The translations under genes and the position numbers were made by a program. A DNA stretch of 55,422 nt from Fusobacteriaceae bacterium. Lineage in GTDB: Bacteria > Fusobacteriota > Fusobacteriia > Fusobacteriales > Fusobacteriaceae. The stretch's first letter is position 1. Each line of letters begins with the position of its first letter. The notes under the pieces were generated by a model. The model was not told where the DNA came from. It searched no databases and saw nothing but the letters and a program-made list of their open reading frames with translations. The stretch is taken from contig JAITPM010000040.1 of assembly GCA_031289425.1 (NCBI GenBank), positions 1 through 55,422 of the forward strand, given 5' to 3'. Below are positions 8,936-20,561 of this stretch, piece after piece.

Positions 8936-10678
8936 TTAAACTGCTATAAATGATCGTAAGCCTGTAGCAATAACGAGATAAGCTGCAATTCCTACAACAA
9001 CACCATAGATGATAAATGGTATAAATGTTTTTTTGATTATTTCTCCTTCACGGTTTAAAAGCCCTACTACTGTACATACAGATACGACATTATGCACACA
9101 GATCATATTTCCCATAGCTCCACCTGCAGCTTGAGCGGCAAGTATTGTGATTTGAGGAAGGTTTAAACGAGTTGCCATATCCCATTGGAATTGACCAAAT
9201 AGAGCATCAGAAACTGTATTTGAACCTGTTATAAATGCACCGAGACCTCCCACATAAGAAGCCATTAGAGGCCATACAGGACCTACTGTTCCGGCTATAG
9301 CTTCTGCCATAGCACGAGGCATTGATAATATCTTTGTATCTACTCCTGATTCTGATAAACGAGCTATTAAAGCTTGATTTGTAAAGTTTCCAGAACCTTG
9401 GAAAATCTTTACTAATGCTACTGCAGCACATAGAGATATAGTAGCAGGTATCATCTTTTTAAGAGTATCTGTCCATGCTTTTGCAGCTTTGTCACCAGGC
9501 ATTTTATGTAAAGAAATTGTTAAAAGAGAAACCAATATAAATGGAACAGTACCTGGAAGATATAAGAATTTGATACTATTATCTGTTACACCAGGCCATC
9601 CTAGAATATCCTTTACTAATATAACAGCATATTTGTTGAACATTGCTTTGAATGGTAAGAATTCCACACGAGTAATAACTAATATAGCCCCTATAAGTAT
9701 GTAAGGCATCCATGCCATTAATTGGCTCATTTGAGGTTTAATTTCTTTACTAGTATCAAAAGCAACGTTACCAGTCCAAGACGGATCCCATTTTTTTACA
9801 TCGCCGAAAGTCCATGTATCTTCTGGTACACAGAATCCACGCTTTGCACCATACATAACTATTCCCAGTCCTAATAAACCTCCCACAAGTGATGGAGTCT
9901 CAGGTCCAACAACCCATGCAAGAATAAAATATGGAGTAGAGAAAGCAAGAGAAGCAAATACACAGAATTTCCATGCTCCGAAACCATCTGACCATTTACG
10001 ATTTGGTCCAAATAAACGAGTAATAAATCCTAACATGAAAATAGTTATAATGAATGCCATTGGTATGTGCATCAAAGTAACTGTTTCCCCAACTGCTTTC
10101 AAAAATCCGATTTTGTCAACAACTGCTCCAGCAGCAATAGCTGAATCAATTGCATTTCCTATAGAAGCGCCGAATCCTGTTATAATAGGAGTACCTACGG
10201 CACCAAATGTAACTGGAACTGAATTAAAAGCAAGACAAATAATCGCAGCAGCCATTGGCGGGAAGCCCAATGAAAGTAATAGTGGTGCTGCCAAAGCTGC
10301 CGGAGTACCAAATCCTGCGGCTCCTTCGATAAATGCAGAGTACAAAAATCCTACAATGATCGCTTGTACACGCATATCTTTGCTTATTTTTTGCATACCA
10401 TATTGTATTGTTTCCATTCCGCCTGAAGCTTGCAAAGTATGCAATATTAATAGAGCACCGAAAACAATAATCAATACGCTTATTGCATTTAATACGCCTT
10501 GCAAACTAAGTGCAACAACATATGATGCTGGTAAGTGCCATACTGCAATTGCAGCAACTGCGCAAGTCAGCCATGCAATTGGCATGGCTTTCATGGCTCC
10601 CATACGAACCCAAACCATTAAAACAAGTGCTACCAATATAGGAACTAGAGCAACTAAAGCCAAAAACCCTGTAGACAT
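8936..10678 (-). CDS. L-lactate permease
   Basis: LctP family features: [56 protein letters not shown]; start chosen at MSTGF. Confidence 0.92.
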   Translation of the reverse strand: MSTGFLALVALVPILVALVLMVWVRMGAMKAMPIAWLTCAVAAIAVWHLPASYVVALSLQGVLNAISVLIIVFGALLILHTLQASGGMETIQYGMQKISKDMRVQAIIVGFLYSAFIEGAAGFGTPAALAAPLLLSLGFPPMAAAIICLAFNSVPVTFGAVGTPIITGFGASIGNAIDSAIAAGAVVDKIGFLKAVGETVTLMHIPMAFIITIFMLGFITRLFGPNRKWSDGFGAWKFCVFASLAFSTPYFILAWVVGPETPSLVGGLLGLGIVMYGAKRGFCVPEDTWTFGDVKKWDPSWTGNVAFDTSKEIKPQMSQLMAWMPYILIGAILVITRVEFLPFKAMFNKYAVILVKDILGWPGVTDNSIKFLYLPGTVPFILVSLLTISLHKMPGDKAAKAWTDTLKKMIPATISLCAAVALVKIFQGSGNFTNQALIARLSESGVDTKILSMPRAMAEAIAGTVGPVWPLMASYVGGLGAFITGSNTVSDALFGQFQWDMATRLNLPQITILAAQAAGGAMGNMICVHNVVSVCTVVGLLNREGEIIKKTFIPFIIYGVVVGIAAYLVIATGLRSFIAV

Positions 10679-10832
10679 AATACAATACCTCCTTAAAAAT
10701 ATTTTCCCATCCAAACATGGGTTTTAATGAATCAACAAATAAAGTTTAAAGTGTAAAAATTTAAAATGTTAAAAATTAAAAGAATTAAAGTAAAAAATTG
10801 AAGTTAAAAATAATTTAAAATATATTAAAAAG

Positions 10833-10843
10833 TGGTTCTACCA
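10833..10843. promoter_or_regulatory. putative GntR/FadR-family operator TGGTTCTACCA
   Basis: Third copy, upstream of the lactate permease gene. Confidence 0.6.
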
Positions 10844-11095
10844 GTACTCTAATTTAATTATAGCTCATACATTACTTTTTTTCAAGTACTTTTTATGCAT
10901 AATTTGATTATTTTTTGTTCAAAATTTGATCATTACTTGTTCAAAGAATACATGATAATATACAAAATAATATAAACTTTTCTTTACTGAGATAAAGTCT
11001 TTATTGGTAGTTGAGATGTATCTATAGTAAAAAAGTAAAAATAAAAAGAACCCTATTTTTAAGAAAGGTTCTTTTTTACTTTTTATAAATTATTT

Positions 11096-11773
11096 TTATA
11101 ATATTTCAAATACATATTCAAAATGTCTGTCGAGAGCGTTTTTACCTTTTATAAAATTACTTTCCACTATAGAGTTTACAATATCTTCATGAGATTTTTG
11201 AAGACCTGATTTATTATCAGCGTTTTCAAAAATTTTACCTCTCAAATACCCTACATAGAATTCCATCAGGTCATCAAATGACATTAAATTATTCATAATA
11301 TATACATTACCGCCTATTCTGGCTATTCCATAATGGATTTTTTTATCGTAGATAACTTTTATTTTTTCACTTTCACAGGTTTTTAGCATGGTGGCATAGT
11401 GTTCGAGCTCACTTATGTCTTTTTGTGTAGCATTTTTTATAGCCAATGATAATGATTGTAATTCAAGAGCGTATCTAAATTCCATAAGTTCTTTTATATT
11501 GATGATTTCCAGAGAATACATTAGGGACATTATTTCTACAAGACTTTTCTTAAAATTATTTGTAATATAATTACCGGAGCCTTGTCTTACCTCTATTAGA
11601 CCCATTTTGTCCAATATGCGTAATCCCTCCCTAGCGGAATTTCTGCTGATATTTAATTGTTCAGCCAGATCTCTTTCGGATGGAAGTTTATCACCAATTT
11701 TATAGACACGTCTTATTATTTTGTCTTTTATATAATTGATGAGTGTTTCGTAAGATCTATCAGATGATTGCAT
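11096..11773 (-). CDS. GntR-family (FadR subfamily) transcriptional regulator
   Basis: N-terminal wHTH KIGDKLPSERDLAEQLNISRNSAREGLRILDKMGLIEVRQGSGNYI; FCD-like C-terminus. Confidence 0.9.
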   Translation of the reverse strand: MQSSDRSYETLINYIKDKIIRRVYKIGDKLPSERDLAEQLNISRNSAREGLRILDKMGLIEVRQGSGNYITNNFKKSLVEIMSLMYSLEIINIKELMEFRYALELQSLSLAIKNATQKDISELEHYATMLKTCESEKIKVIYDKKIHYGIARIGGNVYIMNNLMSFDDLMEFYVGYLRGKIFENADNKSGLQKSHEDIVNSIVESNFIKGKNALDRHFEYVFEIL

Positions 11774-12129
11774 AAATTACTCCTATCCAAAATATTTTTA
11801 TGTTAAATAAATGGTTTTTGTTACTATAAATATATTAGCAAAATTGGGCGATATATAAGATACTAAGATAATTATACCACATTAATTTATAAAATAACAA
11901 GAAAAACAAAAAATCTTTTTTATATATGGAATACATGTATTTAATGGATTTATTATATGAAATTACTTTATTATAATAGTATTTATACTCGTGTATTATA
12001 TTTATAGTTTATTTCAGCGCACGAAAATAAAAAAAGCAATATTAAAATTTTCTAGAGAAGGTATATTATTTGATTAACCTAAAAAATCCACTCTAGCATA
12101 ACTAAAGTGGACTAATTATTTGTTTTATA

Positions 12130-12678
12130 CTATTTTATTTCTATTGATTTTTTAACTTTATCAATAGTGTCATCGTCTACTAATGCGCTCGCTAATAAAA
12201 AACCAAAATCTAACGAATGTCCGGCACCATCTCCGGTTATGAGGTTACCATCTATTACTGTGGCTCCTCCGATATAATTGTAATTTCCAATTTTATCCTT
12301 TACTCCGCTATGGCAAGTTATTTTTTTATCGGCAGCAATATTATTTTTATATAAAACAGTAGGTGCTCCGCAGATTGCTCCAACCCATTTTCCCTTATTA
12401 TAATAATCAATCAGAACTTTACCGACCTCTTTCGAATTGCCTAAATTTTCATATCCGGGATATCCACCGGGAAGTATCAATAGTTCACCATCAGACAAAT
12501 CACTGTTTTCTATGAACAGATCACTGGTGACTGCAACTCCATGTGCTGATTTTACATTTTTATCTGAGGATATTGATACAGTTTTTACATCTAGACCACA
12601 CCTTGTCAATATATCATGAGGTGCAAATGTTTCCATTATTTCAAATCCATCTGCCAACAAAATATATACTTTTTTCAT
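12130..12678 (-). CDS. DJ-1/PfpI family protein
   Basis: LLILPGGYPGYENL...VGAICGAPTVL nucleophile-elbow Cys. Confidence 0.92.
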   Translation of the reverse strand: MKKVYILLADGFEIMETFAPHDILTRCGLDVKTVSISSDKNVKSAHGVAVTSDLFIENSDLSDGELLILPGGYPGYENLGNSKEVGKVLIDYYNKGKWVGAICGAPTVLYKNNIAADKKITCHSGVKDKIGNYNYIGGATVIDGNLITGDGAGHSLDFGFLLASALVDDDTIDKVKKSIEIK

Positions 12679-12707
12679 ATTTTTACCTCCTGTGGTTGGT
12701 ATTGTAG

Positions 12708-12953
12708 CTAGATACTGCCTTTTTTAATGAGCGATAATACAAATTCATGTGCATCCACAACAGCAGTATTGTACGTGTTTTTGTTTTCTCCCTCATGAAG
12801 AGAATTCAAAAGTATTTGCTGTTGCTCTTTCACATTTCGCTCTAAATCTTCTATATTTAATTTTCCTGATTTGTACTGATCCACGAGAGCATCATACATT
12901 TCATCGAAAGTATTCTTATAAATGTCTTCAGCCCAATCGTCAAAAAAATCCAT
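12708..12953 (-). CDS. small hypothetical protein
   Basis: 81-aa ORF between two co-oriented genes. Confidence 0.5.
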   Translation of the reverse strand: MDFFDDWAEDIYKNTFDEMYDALVDQYKSGKLNIEDLERNVKEQQQILLNSLHEGENKNTYNTAVVDAHEFVLSLIKKGSI

Positions 12954-12980
12954 TTTATCTCCTTTTATTATTATTTAATA

Positions 12981-14036
12981 TTATTTGTTTTCTACGGAAA
13001 ACTTAAATATTGTCTTTTGTTTATACGGATTGTTTTCATCTATTATTTTGATTTTATCTTTAGCAAATCTAAATATATCCGTATAATTTTGTGTTTCCAA
13101 ACAAATTCCATGATGTTTTTTACAGACCTTGCCATCCAAAATTTTACCTACTTTCATAAGATTATTTCCGGTATAAACAACAACTATATTTTGGTCATCG
13201 AAAACTTCGAGTTTTCTTCCAGTTTCACTATCCTTTAATTCTCCAATTTTTTTATCAATCTTTTTATCTATTATAAACCCATGGTCAATGCCACCATTTG
13301 TTATTTTTATTTGGTCATCGTCTGAATTTATTGCTTTTTCTATTCTTTTGAATGATCTGAAATCAAAAGGTGTTCCCACGACATTTTTTATCTCGACCGG
13401 CAATGTATTTTCGTCTACAGTATTAAATTTGCTCGCATTTAATTTCAACTGATGTTTTAATATAGTCTTCTTTAAATCACCACTTAGATTAAAATAAGTA
13501 TGATTAGTTAAATTAAGAAAAGTGGGAGTATCACTTGTTCCGCTATATTCTATGGACAATTGATTTTTTATTAAAATATACATTACAGTTATATTTACAT
13601 TGCCTGGATACCCTTCATCCAGGTCAGGGCTAAATAATGAGAGCTCCACTCCTACATAGTCATCACCTATGATTTCTTTGCTTTTCCATACTTTTTTGCC
13701 AAAACCCTTGAGGCCGCCATGTATAGAATTTACTCCATTACTATTTATAGACAATTGATAGATCTTATCATTTAGTACAAATTCTCCTTTTGATATACGG
13801 CCTGCTACTCTTCCTATGATTGCACCAAATGATGCAGAGCGTTCTTCATAATCAGTGATAGTATTCATACCGATAACAACATTTTCCATTTTACCATATC
13901 TATTTGGGGCTAGTATTTTTCTTATGATTCCACCATAATTTAATATTTCGACTTGTAGATTTTCGTTTATTAACGTATATTTAATTACTTCTTCATTACT
14001 TTTTGTAATTCCAAATTTATCGATATATACTTTCAT
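12981..14036 (-). CDS. aldose 1-epimerase (galactose mutarotase)
   Basis: IGRVAGRISKGEF, NSIHGGLKGF, NLTNHTYFNLSG motifs. Confidence 0.93.
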   Translation of the reverse strand: MKVYIDKFGITKSNEEVIKYTLINENLQVEILNYGGIIRKILAPNRYGKMENVVIGMNTITDYEERSASFGAIIGRVAGRISKGEFVLNDKIYQLSINSNGVNSIHGGLKGFGKKVWKSKEIIGDDYVGVELSLFSPDLDEGYPGNVNITVMYILIKNQLSIEYSGTSDTPTFLNLTNHTYFNLSGDLKKTILKHQLKLNASKFNTVDENTLPVEIKNVVGTPFDFRSFKRIEKAINSDDDQIKITNGGIDHGFIIDKKIDKKIGELKDSETGRKLEVFDDQNIVVVYTGNNLMKVGKILDGKVCKKHHGICLETQNYTDIFRFAKDKIKIIDENNPYKQKTIFKFSVENK

Positions 14037-14061
14037 AAAACCTCTCCATTTATTAAAATAT

Positions 14062-14517
14062 TTATAATTTTTTTACATCTTTTGTATCAATAATAAGAGT
14101 TACCGGTCCGTCATTTAATAATTCTACTTTCATATCAGCGCCAAATTTACCACATTCTGTTTTTATTCCTTGATTTCTCGTAAGCTCTATATATTTCTCA
14201 TATAAAGGAATAGCAACCTCCGGCCTAGCGGCATCTATAAAACCTGGTCTTCTTCCTTTTATACAGTCCCCATACAAAGTAAATTGAGAAATTACCAAGA
14301 TTTCACCTTGTATATCAGAAAGACCTAAATTCATTTTACCTGCCTCATCTTCGAATATTCTCAAAGAATTGACTTTGTTTACGAGCCATTCCACGTCTTT
14401 TTCAGTATCACTATGGGTAATTCCAAGAAGAACCATAAAGCCTTTACCGATTTTACCTATGATTTCACCATTTACAGTTACGCTGGAATGACTTACTCTC
14501 TGAACTACTGCCCTCAT
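14062..14517 (-). CDS. dtd: D-aminoacyl-tRNA deacylase
   Basis: MRAVVQRVSHSSVTVNGE, ISQFTLYGDCIKGRRPGF. Confidence 0.96.
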   Translation of the reverse strand: MRAVVQRVSHSSVTVNGEIIGKIGKGFMVLLGITHSDTEKDVEWLVNKVNSLRIFEDEAGKMNLGLSDIQGEILVISQFTLYGDCIKGRRPGFIDAARPEVAIPLYEKYIELTRNQGIKTECGKFGADMKVELLNDGPVTLIIDTKDVKKL

Positions 14518-14560
14518 TGTTTCCTCCGGTTATAAATGTGGATATATATTTAATTACTCC

Positions 14561-15727
14561 TTACTCATCGTATAAGTTAACATTGCTTTTTCTAAAATAA
14601 TCAAGTACAACAGACATAAGATATGGGAATCCTTTTTTAAGACTTTCGATATCTATCCATTCTTCTCTAGTATGAGCTCCTCCGCCAATATAGCCACCTA
14701 TGGCACAACTTGGAATTCCTACAGAAAAAGGTATGTTGCAATCTGTAGAACCTGAACTAAATTCGACTTTTTCTTCAAAATATGTGCTAGCGGCAGCAAC
14801 TATATTTTCTTCCAATTTTTTTTGTAAAGTTTTATCTACATCACCCATACAAGGTCTCAGACCTATTACTTCCACATTGACTTCTATTCCCATATTTTTA
14901 TAAGTTTCTATAGCACTTTCAAATAATTTTATCATTGTATCCAAGTGTTCTTTTACATCTGATCTATATTCGAAAAACATTTCTACTTGTTGAGCAATAG
15001 TATTTACAGAAGTTCCGCCGGATATTTTTCCTACGTTAAATGTAGTTTTTCCACCTTTAGGTACTTTTACTGTATACAGTAGATTGATAAGGGATGACAT
15101 ATAAGCAATAGCATTTTTATTTCCAAAATCAGAAAAAGAATGTCCACCTTCTGTCTTTATTTCTACTTTATATCTTACAGAGCCGACTGAATAATTGTAG
15201 CAGCCCTCTAGAGTTCCATCAAAAGAATAAAAATATTTTACTTGTTTTCCATATTTCTCGATTATTTTTTTAGAACCTTTTAAATTTCCCAAGCCCTCTT
15301 CACCAGTGTTACAGACAAATAAAATTCCATAATCTGGTTTTAGATTTTTACTCACTACATATTTTGCAATTTGCATTAATATAGCCAAATTAGCAGTGTC
15401 ATCTCCTACGCCCGGGCAACACAATCTACCATTTTCTTCTTTCATTGGCATGGGCGATGTATCTGGAAATACAGTATCTGTATGAGCCATAAATACTACA
15501 AGATCTTTTGTCTCATCATAATTATACGGAACAACCACATTTAATGCTTCATCAATATATGCGTTTTTTATTCCGTTTTGAGCAAACCATTCTTTACAAA
15601 ATTCTGCTCTTTTATCTTCAAAATTTGAAGGAGCAGGGATTTTACAAATTTCCTTTGTAAGATTAACGAGATCTTGGTGCAGATCCTTCATATCATTTGT
15701 AATTTGTTGATTTAATTTGTAAGACAT
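14561..15727 (-). CDS. M20-family metallopeptidase
   Basis: FMAHTDTVFP, PGVGDDTANLA, NTGEEGLGNL, SGGTSVNTIA. Confidence 0.88.
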   Translation of the reverse strand: MSYKLNQQITNDMKDLHQDLVNLTKEICKIPAPSNFEDKRAEFCKEWFAQNGIKNAYIDEALNVVVPYNYDETKDLVVFMAHTDTVFPDTSPMPMKEENGRLCCPGVGDDTANLAILMQIAKYVVSKNLKPDYGILFVCNTGEEGLGNLKGSKKIIEKYGKQVKYFYSFDGTLEGCYNYSVGSVRYKVEIKTEGGHSFSDFGNKNAIAYMSSLINLLYTVKVPKGGKTTFNVGKISGGTSVNTIAQQVEMFFEYRSDVKEHLDTMIKLFESAIETYKNMGIEVNVEVIGLRPCMGDVDKTLQKKLEENIVAAASTYFEEKVEFSSGSTDCNIPFSVGIPSCAIGGYIGGGAHTREEWIDIESLKKGFPYLMSVVLDYFRKSNVNLYDE

Positions 15728-15770
15728 TTTTATTTTCCTCCTTAATGATGCTTGTATTTTTTATATAAAT

Positions 15771-16418
15771 TTATTTGTTAGAACCAAAGTTGCAGTATTT
15801 ATTTATCTCACACTCATCACATTTAGGTCTTCTTGCGATACATTTATCTCTACCTTGTAATATTAGGCAATGCGAAAAATTTATCCAGTCTTTTTGTGGG
15901 ACTATTTTCATAAGTTCTTGTTCTATTTTCGTTGGATCATCCAAATTGTCTACCAGACCTATAAGGTTTGATAATCTTTTAACATGGGTATCCACAGTTA
16001 TCCCATCAGCAATTCCCCAGATTTCCCCTCTCACTACATTGGCCGTTTTTCTTCCGACTCCTGCCAGTTCTATTAGGTTATCCATTTCTTTTGGAATTTG
16101 TCCATCATATTTTTCCAATAGTTGAGTGCTGCAAAGTTTTATATTTTTGGCTTTATTTCTAAAAAACCCGGTACTTTTTATCAAGTTTTCTATTTCTTCT
16201 ATAGGCATATTTACAAACCCTGCAGGCGTATTCACTTTTTTAAACATTTCTTTTGTGACCATATTTACCCTTATATCAGTACATTGTGCAGATAATATTA
16301 CAGATACCAATAATTCAAAAGGTGTACTATAATCTAAAGCACATTTTGGAGTTCCAAATTTTTTATTTAGTTCTATTAATATATTTTTCACTTTATTAGT
16401 TTTATCAGTTTTAGGCAT
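15771..16418 (-). CDS. nth: endonuclease III
   Basis: HhH region LAGVGRKTANVV, catalytic VDTHVKRL, C-terminal CX6CX2CX5C Fe-S motif. Confidence 0.95.
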   Translation of the reverse strand: MPKTDKTNKVKNILIELNKKFGTPKCALDYSTPFELLVSVILSAQCTDIRVNMVTKEMFKKVNTPAGFVNMPIEEIENLIKSTGFFRNKAKNIKLCSTQLLEKYDGQIPKEMDNLIELAGVGRKTANVVRGEIWGIADGITVDTHVKRLSNLIGLVDNLDDPTKIEQELMKIVPQKDWINFSHCLILQGRDKCIARRPKCDECEINKYCNFGSNK

Positions 16419-16427
16419 AACATGTAC

Positions 16428-17648
16428 CTACTTTAATAGTATTTTATAATATTTCTTCTTTCCTATTTTTAATAGAGGAGTTTTTTCTATAAATAATTCT
16501 TTTGTTAAAGGCATATCATGGGAAGGAACCTTAATATCATTTAATGTCATTCCACCTTGTTCTATCAATCTCCTACCATCACTTTTGGTTTTTATAACTC
16601 CAGAAGTCGCAAGAAAATCTACTATTCCTATTCCGATCAAAGCACTAGATAATAAGAGAGTAGGGACATTAGTCATGTCAGAGCCGTCAGAAAATAAAGC
16701 TTCTGCTGCTGACTTAGCTTTATTTGCTTCATTTTCCCCATGCACAATTTTTGTGATTTCATAGGCCAAAACTTTTTTGGCTTCGTTTATAGCGGAATCT
16801 TTTAATGAACTTAACTTTTTTACTTCATCCATTGGGACATAAGTCAAGAGAGAAAGGCATTTTTCGACATCCCCATCATCAATATTTCTCCAATATTGAT
16901 AAAATTCATAAGGAGAAGTCTTGAGAGGATCTAACCACAAAGCACCTTTGGCCGTTTTACCCATTTTCTTTCCTTCACTATTCGTAAGTAAAGTGCATGT
17001 CATAGAATACGCAGGTTTTCTAGCTTTTTTTCTGATTAATTCTACACCAGCTATCATGTTTGACCATTGATCATCGCCGCCTAGCTGCATGACACAGTTA
17101 TATTTTTGATTAAGAATATAAAAATCATACCCTTGCATCAACATATAATTAAATTCTAAAAATGATAATCCAGTTTCCATTCTGCTCTTAAAACATTCTG
17201 CAGCAAGCATTCTATTTACAGAAAAATGACTACCAACATCTCTCAAAAATTCAACGTAGTTTAAATCCAAAAGCCAACCGGCATTATTATCCATTATCGC
17301 TTTTCCATCAGAAAAATCAATAAATTGTTCCATTTGCTTTTTTATGCAATCAGCATTATGAGAAATAGTTTCCTTCGTCATCATCTGTCTCATATCAGTA
17401 CGGCCACTAGGGTCGCCGATCATTGCGGTACCGCCCCCCAAGAGAGCTATTGGCCTGTGGCCAAATCTTTGCATATGAGACATGAACATCATTGCAATAA
17501 AATGCCCAACATGCAAGCTATCTGCAGTCGGATCAAATCCAATATAAAAAGTAATTTTTTCTTTTTCAAGCAATTCTTTTATCTCATCTTCATGTGTAAA
17601 TTGCTTTATGTAACCCCTTTCTATCAATACATCCAAAACATTCGCCAT
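16428..17648 (-). CDS. tyrS: tyrosyl-tRNA synthetase
   Basis: [14 protein letters not shown] and KMGKT motifs; C-terminal S4 domain. Confidence 0.97.
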   Translation of the reverse strand: MANVLDVLIERGYIKQFTHEDEIKELLEKEKITFYIGFDPTADSLHVGHFIAMMFMSHMQRFGHRPIALLGGGTAMIGDPSGRTDMRQMMTKETISHNADCIKKQMEQFIDFSDGKAIMDNNAGWLLDLNYVEFLRDVGSHFSVNRMLAAECFKSRMETGLSFLEFNYMLMQGYDFYILNQKYNCVMQLGGDDQWSNMIAGVELIRKKARKPAYSMTCTLLTNSEGKKMGKTAKGALWLDPLKTSPYEFYQYWRNIDDGDVEKCLSLLTYVPMDEVKKLSSLKDSAINEAKKVLAYEITKIVHGENEANKAKSAAEALFSDGSDMTNVPTLLLSSALIGIGIVDFLATSGVIKTKSDGRRLIEQGGMTLNDIKVPSHDMPLTKELFIEKTPLLKIGKKKYYKILLK

Positions 17649-18066
17649 TTATAAATTTCCTCCATTAATTTCTATATCAAATTATTTTTTATAGATTAAT
17701 TTAATATAAAATTCTACCACATATAATTGAGCCTTATTATTATTTTATCATATTTTAGGAATTTTTACCAATCAAATATAGGGAAAGATCAATAATGTAA
17801 ATAGAGAATACGTTAGATAGGATAGTTAGTGTTTATTCGTAAGAAATCTCGGAAATAAAAATAATCTGTATGGAAGGTTTGGTAAGCAATTTTAAAATTG
17901 ATATACACAATATTATTGTGTATTTTATTTGGTCGATAGATCTAATACATTATATGCAAAGATAGTCTATTTATATACGGATAGTTATAGATTTTTTTAA
18001 ACCGCATAATCAGATTTTACTTTATAAAATTTAAGTTTATTTGTTTTCTCCATTTTTTATCCTCCT

Positions 18067-18096
18067 ATAAAAAAGGTTAGAGTCAATGCTCTAACC
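18067..18096 (-). terminator. intrinsic terminator of the amino-acid ABC transporter operon
   Basis: GGTTAGAG-CATTGA-CTCTAACC followed by TTTTTT on the minus strand. Confidence 0.8.
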
Positions 18097-18138
18097 AATT
18101 CTTTTATCATTTCCACTTTATGGTAGGACACACCGCTT

Positions 18139-18894
18139 TTACAACACCTTATTAAGAAAATCAATAGTTCTAGGATTTTGCGGAGCCGCAAAAAACGCCT
18201 TAGGCTCATTCTCCTCTACTATACGCCCGTTATCCATGAATATAACCCTATCAGAAACTTCCCTAGCAAAATTCATCTCATGAGTGACAATAATCATAGT
18301 CATTCCACTTTTAGCCAAATCCTTCATAACTTCTAACACCTCTCCTATCATTTCAGGGTCAAGTGCAGAGGTAGGTTCATCAAATAGCATAACTTCTGGA
18401 TTCATGGCAAGTGAGCGAGCTATTGCAACTCTTTGCTTTTGACCACCGGACAATTCATTTGGGTAATTATTTACCTTATCAGAGAGTCCGACTCTTTCGA
18501 GCAAGGTTATAGCAACTTTTTTAGCCTCATCTTGTTTCATCAATTTTAATTCGATTGGAGCCATAATAATATTTTCCATTACTGTCAGATGAGGGAACAG
18601 ATTAAAAAGTTGAAATACCATACCGATTTTTGCTCTTATATTATTAATATCTGTATTCTTGTCGTTTAATGAAATATTATTAAATGTAATAACTCCTTCC
18701 TCATAATCATTTAATTTATTTATACAACGAAGAAGAGTACTTTTTCCACTACCGGAAGGACCTATTATAGAGATAACTTCTCCATAAAACACTTCCATAG
18801 AAATTCCTCTCAAAACTTTCAATTTTCCAAAACTTTTGTTGAGATCTGTTATTTTTATTATTTTATCCCTTGCTTTATCATTTTTTATTTTCAT
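18139..18894 (-). CDS. amino-acid ABC transporter ATP-binding protein
   Basis: [44 protein letters not shown]. Confidence 0.95.
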   Translation of the reverse strand: MKIKNDKARDKIIKITDLNKSFGKLKVLRGISMEVFYGEVISIIGPSGSGKSTLLRCINKLNDYEEGVITFNNISLNDKNTDINNIRAKIGMVFQLFNLFPHLTVMENIIMAPIELKLMKQDEAKKVAITLLERVGLSDKVNNYPNELSGGQKQRVAIARSLAMNPEVMLFDEPTSALDPEMIGEVLEVMKDLAKSGMTMIIVTHEMNFAREVSDRVIFMDNGRIVEENEPKAFFAAPQNPRTIDFLNKVL

Positions 18895-19564
18895 AAGCCA
18901 ACCTCTTTTCAGCTATTTTAGCCAGATAAGATAAAGTAGAGCAAATTATAAAATAAAACAGAGCTACCACAATCCAAATCGCCATTACAAGAGAAGATGA
19001 ATTAGCAGCTATTATTTTTCCATTCATTGTGATTTCTCTTATTCCGATTACAGATACAATCGAAGTATCTTTCAGAGATATTATAAACTGATTAATAATA
19101 GAAGGGAGCATTATTTTGAGAGCTTGCGGTAATATAATTTTTTTCATTGATTTCATAAAAGATAGTCCCAAACTTCTGGCGGCTTCCATTTGTCCAATGT
19201 CTACAGCAGCTATTCCGCCTCGAATAATCTCGGTCATATAGGCGCCGGCATTCAGGCTTAATGAAAGAGTTCCGGCTGTAAAAGCACCGCCTATATTTTT
19301 CCAAGAAAATCCAAAAGGAGAAAGGATTTGTCCAAAACCATAATATATTATAAAAACTTGAACCATTAGAGGTGTTCCTCTTATTATTTCAACATATATA
19401 TTTGCAATCTTATTTAATACAAAAATCTTTGATATTTTGAATATCGAAAAAACAATGCCGAGTACAGAGGCAAATAATAAAGAAACAATAGATACTTTTG
19501 TAGTAAGAATCAACGCCGTAATAAATGACGGATGATACTTAATTAATACATTTATAACATTCAT
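18878..19564 (-). CDS. amino-acid ABC transporter permease
   Basis: HisMQ-type: [42 protein letters not shown]. Confidence 0.95.
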   Translation of the reverse strand: MNVINVLIKYHPSFITALILTTKVSIVSLLFASVLGIVFSIFKISKIFVLNKIANIYVEIIRGTPLMVQVFIIYYGFGQILSPFGFSWKNIGGAFTAGTLSLSLNAGAYMTEIIRGGIAAVDIGQMEAARSLGLSFMKSMKKIILPQALKIMLPSIINQFIISLKDTSIVSVIGIREITMNGKIIAANSSSLVMAIWIVVALFYFIICSTLSYLAKIAEKRLAYENKK

Positions 19565-19584
19565 GAATTCACCCGTAAATTATT

Positions 19585-20325
19585 TTATTTTGCGATGTAT
19601 GAATCTAATATTTTTTGATATGTTCCATTAGCTTTAATATTTTTTAGACCATCATTAAATTTTTTCAATAATTCTGGATTTTTTCCCTTTAACACAGCAA
19701 ATCCATTAGGTGTAGGTATTTCATCTGTAATAGGCATCTTGAGAGCCATACCACGAGACACTTCATAACCAATTACAGGATAATCTTCAAAACATGCAGC
19801 AGTATTTCCATTTAAAACATCTTGATACATAGATGTAGAATCTTCAAATTGAACTACGGTAAATCCATATTTAGTTGCTATAGATTCTGCGAATGTACAA
19901 CCAGTAGTACCTAATTTAGCAGCAGCAGTTTTACCTTTTAGATCTTCATAAGATTTTATAGTAGAATCAGTTTTTACAGCTAGGGCAAGTGTCCCATTAA
20001 AATAAGGTTCTGAGAAATCATATTTTGCTCTTCTAGGTTCTGTAATTGACATACCTGCAATCACTCCATCTGCTTGACCAGACTCAAGAGCAGTAAGAGC
20101 GGCAGAAAATCCGACAACGTCGATTTTGTAAGTAATGCCTTGATCAGCTGCAATTGCTTTGAATAAATCCATATCAATTCCAACTAATTCTCCTTTATCG
20201 TTTTCAAATTCAAATGGTGCAAAAGTAGTATCAGTAGCTATTGTGTAAACTTTATCTGCAGCCATCAATGCAGCAGATGCAAGAAATAACATAAATAATA
20301 AAAACACTCTTAGAAATTTTTTCAT
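19585..20325 (-). CDS. amino-acid ABC transporter substrate-binding protein
   Basis: Signal peptide; TIATDTTFAPFEFENDKGELVGIDMDLFKAIA; GMSITEPRRAKYDFSEPY. Confidence 0.93.
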   Translation of the reverse strand: MKKFLRVFLLFMLFLASAALMAADKVYTIATDTTFAPFEFENDKGELVGIDMDLFKAIAADQGITYKIDVVGFSAALTALESGQADGVIAGMSITEPRRAKYDFSEPYFNGTLALAVKTDSTIKSYEDLKGKTAAAKLGTTGCTFAESIATKYGFTVVQFEDSTSMYQDVLNGNTAACFEDYPVIGYEVSRGMALKMPITDEIPTPNGFAVLKGKNPELLKKFNDGLKNIKANGTYQKILDSYIAK

Positions 20326-20379
20326 AAAACCCTCCTAAACTATTAATGATATAGATAGATAAATAAAAAATAATATAAT

Positions 20380-20409
20380 ATTATAATATTAAATATGAAA
20401 AATAGTCAA
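20380..20409 (-). promoter_or_regulatory. promoter TTGACT-N18-TATAAT for the amino-acid ABC operon
   Basis: Near-consensus hexamers on the minus strand upstream of the binding-protein gene. Confidence 0.6.
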
Positions 20410-20561
20410 TCAAATTAAGAAATAAGTAATGTTTGAAGATAATTTGTAACATATCTAATATTTTAGTAGCAGTTAAATACAAATAGTGTTATAATATTAC
20501 GATATTAAACGTATAAATATATAGTACTGAGATTTTACTGTTAATTCTGGAGGGAAAATTT

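Noticed and set aside
10035-10727. 230-aa plus-strand ORF opposite the lactate permease
   Set aside because: Antisense shadow ORF of a strongly supported permease gene; low-complexity Ala/Ile/Thr composition and no family motif.
17649-18060. Possible T-box leader for tyrS
   Set aside because: No AGGGTGGNACCGCG-type antiterminator sequence seen on the minus strand upstream of tyrS.
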